Positions 7,224 to 8,911 of a stretch of 8,911 nucleotides of DNA are shown in pieces. The position numbers and the translations under genes were made by a program. Under the pieces are notes generated by a model. That model did not search any database. It saw only the letters and a list, made by a program, of their open reading frames with translations, and was not told the origin of the DNA. Within the stretch, counting starts at the first letter, position 1. Every line of letters begins with the position of its first letter. The DNA lies in NCBI GenBank assembly GCA_020063545.1, contig JAGUUF010000290.1, positions 1 to 8,911 of the forward strand, given 5' to 3'. Source of the DNA: Cytophagales bacterium (GTDB lineage Bacteria > Bacteroidota > Bacteroidia > Cytophagales > Cyclobacteriaceae).

Positions 7224-7856
7224 ATGGCTGAAATAAAACCGCAAAACAAAGGAACAAAACAACTTTTCAGGAACCCTGTTCTTGAAAAACTCTCGCGTAC
7301 GCACATTTCCGTACCCATTATTATCTTTTTCTCCTATGCCGGAGGCCTGCTGTACTGGAGTGTAACCCACACGACCCTCTCGGCCGGGTTAACCACATTG
7401 TTGTTCTTCCTCGGCTGGCTGGCGTTTAGCTGGGTAGAGTACATGGTGCACCGCCACGTATTCCACATGGCTACGTATACCAAATGGCGCGAGAAATTTC
7501 AGTACATGATGCATGGCGTGCATCATGAATTTCCAAAAGATAAAGACCGGCTGGCCATGCCGCCCCTGTTAAGCGTTACGCTGGGCACCATTTTGTTGTT
7601 GCTTTTCAGGTTAATTATGGGCGATTTTGTTTTTGCCTTCCTTCCGGGATTTCTTGTCGGCTATGCTTCGTACCTGGGTGTTCATTATATGGTGCATGCG
7701 TACCAGCCGCCCAAGAATTTCCTCAAAGTACTTTGGGTTAATCATGGAGTACACCACTACAAAAACGGGGAGATTGTATTTGGCGTTTCTTCACCGCTGT
7801 GGGATTATATATACGGAACGATGCGGGAGAAAGAGACAAAAACCCAGCACGTTTAA
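7224..7856 (+). CDS. Fatty acid 2-hydroxylase-like membrane di-iron enzyme (sterol desaturase / fatty acid hydroxylase superfamily)
   Basis: This 210-residue integral membrane protein carries the eight-histidine pattern of di-iron hydroxylases: HRHVFH at 76-81, HGVHH at 97-101, HYMVH at 154-158 and HGVHH at 174-178, followed by FGVSSPLWDYIYGT (186-199). The stretch HEFPKDKDRLAMPP (101-114) matches the fatty acid alpha-hydroxylase branch (yeast Scs7, mammalian FA2H), which puts a hydroxyl group on C2 of sphingolipid acyl chains. There are hydrophobic segments at about 30-48, 53-72, 115-132 and 135-153. Unlike yeast Scs7 it has no N-terminal cytochrome b5 domain, so electrons must come from a separate donor. 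Many Bacteroidota make 2-hydroxylated ceramides or sulfonolipids, so that role is an inference. A terminator follows immediately. Confidence 0.88.
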   Translation: MAEIKPQNKGTKQLFRNPVLEKLSRTHISVPIIIFFSYAGGLLYWSVTHTTLSAGLTTLLFFLGWLAFSWVEYMVHRHVFHMATYTKWREKFQYMMHGVHHEFPKDKDRLAMPPLLSVTLGTILLLLFRLIMGDFVFAFLPGFLVGYASYLGVHYMVHAYQPPKNFLKVLWVNHGVHHYKNGEIVFGVSSPLWDYIYGTMREKETKTQHV

Positions 7857-7862
7857 AATAAC

Positions 7863-7890
7863 AACCCTGACCAAGCCCGTCAGGGTTTTT
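7863..7890 (+). terminator. Rho-independent terminator after the hydroxylase gene
   Basis: AACCCTGAC (7863-7871) pairs perfectly with GTCAGGGTT (7879-7887) around a 7-nt loop CAAGCCC. The stem runs into a T-rich tract (TTTTTGTTTGG). It lies 6 nt after the hydroxylase stop codon and closes the rightward gene set. On the opposite strand the flank has no run of T of similar length, so it is probably one-directional. Confidence 0.88.
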
Positions 7891-8100
7891 GTTTGGATTT
7901 CTCATAATTGGTTGTCCGTTTACCTCTATTTCCTTAAAAGCTATTGGATGACTACCTGGTAACGCTATCGAGTTTAACTAAACGATTACCGGAAAATCGG
8001 GAAGAAGGGGAGGTAAATTTATTAAAAAAATATTCATTTCGGGGGCTATCAATTCTGTAAAGGTTTTTGTTCCTTTCACCAACCAAGTTCTTTGCGCAGT
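7891..8100. other. Intergenic region between the terminator and the phoH-like gene
   Basis: This 210-nt gap contains no reading frame I can support. The frame on the opposite strand that covers part of it (8193-7978) has no recognisable features and overlaps the phoH-like gene. Near its right end, TTTG at 8066-8069 and TTTG at 8091-8094 could be the -33 and part of the -7 box of the phoH-like gene, with a 17-nt spacer before the four bases GTTC. The TA of the -7 consensus is missing and the implied leader would be almost zero, so this is weak. An AT-rich stretch lies at about 8016-8040. I see no riboswitch-like or RNA-gene structure. Confidence 0.4.
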
Positions 8101-8911
8101 ATGCCTAAAACCAAAAAGGAGAAGAAGATCTTCGTGCTGGATACTTCTGTTATTATTTACGAACACAACTCCATCCTCAATTTTGACGAACACGATATCG
8201 GAATACCCATAACGGTATTGGAAGAGTTAGACAACTTTAAAAAGGGTAACGATACCAAGAATTTTGAAGCCCGCGAGTTTATCCGCCTTATAGACAAACT
8301 GGCCAAAGACCAGATGCTGCACCACTGGAACCCGATTAACGGAAAGGGAAAAGGCGATTTTAAAGTGCTGATGGATACCGGTGGAAACGGCTCAGTAGAT
8401 GCCAACAAGGTGTTTAACGAAGATAAGCCCGACCACCGCATTCTCAACTCGGCCCTGCTGTTGCAAAAGGAAGAGAAGTCGCGCAAAGTAATTCTCGTTT
8501 CAAAAGATGTAAACCTGCGACTGAAAGCCAAAGCCCTGGGCCTACAGGCCGAAGACTACACCACCGGCAAGATCAAAAATATTTCTTCCCTCTACATCGG
8601 CCGCACCATCCTCGAAGATGTAAATGCCGATGCCATTAACCTGATTTACGAAAAAGGCTATTGCCCCCCGGAAGAGGTGCTGGGCAGCATCACTCCGGAA
8701 AAAAACCATTATTACATCCTGCGAAGCGGCAAAAAATCGGTGCTTGCCTATTACAACCCGTTTAACGGCATGGTTGAACATGTGGAGAAACGGGCGGTGT
8801 ACGGAATAAAACCGAGAAATGCCGAGCAGGCCTTTGCCATTCATGCCGTATTGAAACCCGATATCCGGCTGGTTTCATTGCAGGGCATTGCCGGAACCGG
8901 CAAAACACTGA
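8101..8911 (+). CDS. PIN domain-PhoH ATPase (PhoH2-type), N-terminal part (3' end outside window)
   Basis: The frame is open for 270 codons from ATG 8101 to the window edge. Residues 10-150 are a PIN nuclease domain: FVLDTSVI (11-18, metal-binding Asp14), VLEELDNFK (39-47), DHRIL (111-115) and LVSKDVNLR (132-140, Asp136). These acidic residues are the usual PIN metal ligands and look intact. A linker region (about 160-240) leads into the PhoH P-loop domain, and the window ends in the Walker A motif GIAGTGKT (262-269). Characterised PIN-PhoH (PhoH2) proteins act as ATP-dependent RNA helicases with RNase activity, so an RNA-processing role is likely here. Full-length relatives are usually about 440-470 residues, so roughly 40 percent is missing. 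The gene stands alone after a terminator and a 210-nt gap. Confidence 0.93.
   Translation, partial: MPKTKKEKKIFVLDTSVIIYEHNSILNFDEHDIGIPITVLEELDNFKKGNDTKNFEAREFIRLIDKLAKDQMLHHWNPINGKGKGDFKVLMDTGGNGSVDANKVFNEDKPDHRILNSALLLQKEEKSRKVILVSKDVNLRLKAKALGLQAEDYTTGKIKNISSLYIGRTILEDVNADAINLIYEKGYCPPEEVLGSITPEKNHYYILRSGKKSVLAYYNPFNGMVEHVEKRAVYGIKPRNAEQAFAIHAVLKPDIRLVSLQGIAGTGKTL

Noticed and set aside
7863..7890. Inverted repeat considered as a mobile-element end or an operator
   Set aside because: Its position 6 nt after a stop codon, the short loop and the following T-run are those of an intrinsic terminator; I saw no second copy in the window.
7627..7962. 111-codon plus-strand frame overlapping the end of the hydroxylase gene
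   Set aside because: It is out of frame with the histidine motifs of the hydroxylase and runs through the terminator hairpin, so it is not a plausible gene.
8157..8844. Minus-strand open frames opposite the phoH-like gene
   Set aside because: The plus strand encodes clear PIN and Walker A motifs throughout, and the minus-strand products have no family features.

Overview
The window looks like chromosomal housekeeping and cell-envelope sequence from a member of the Bacteroidota, most likely Cytophagales-like. The reasons are a short conserved membrane protein ahead of mutL, rhomboid genes behind mutL, a secreted GH3 / serine beta-lactamase-fold fusion protein, a bacillithiol synthase (bshA), start codons without clear Shine-Dalgarno sites, and at least one exact Bacteroidota-type -7 box (TAnnTTTG). 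The assignment comes from remembered family features, not from a database search.

Layout: positions 1-3020 form a tight leftward gene set. Read from its 5' end, it contains a 125-residue membrane protein (3020-2643), mutL (2632-851), a rhomboid protease (841-260) and a second rhomboid-type protein (251 to beyond the window edge). The gaps are only 8-10 nt, so one transcript is likely. A 48-nt divergent intergenic region (3021-3068) separates this set from the rightward genes.

The rightward genes start with a 980-residue secreted protein (3069-6011) that joins a GH3 domain to a beta-lactamase-fold serine hydrolase. bshA (6023-7174) follows after 11 nt. Next is a fatty acid 2-hydroxylase-like membrane enzyme (7224-7856), which has its own candidate promoter and is closed by a clear hairpin terminator at 7863-7890. 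After about 210 nt without a gene, a PIN-PhoH ATPase gene starts at 8101 and runs off the right edge just after its Walker A motif.

I see no mobile element, CRISPR array, RNA gene or obvious novel multi-gene system. The most interesting points are inside otherwise ordinary proteins. The GH3 half of the fusion protein has lost the Asp nucleophile, the GHGD His-Asp dyad and other active-site residues, while the serine hydrolase half keeps its full triad. MutL carries substitutions at several positions that bind metal in endonuclease-type MutL proteins.
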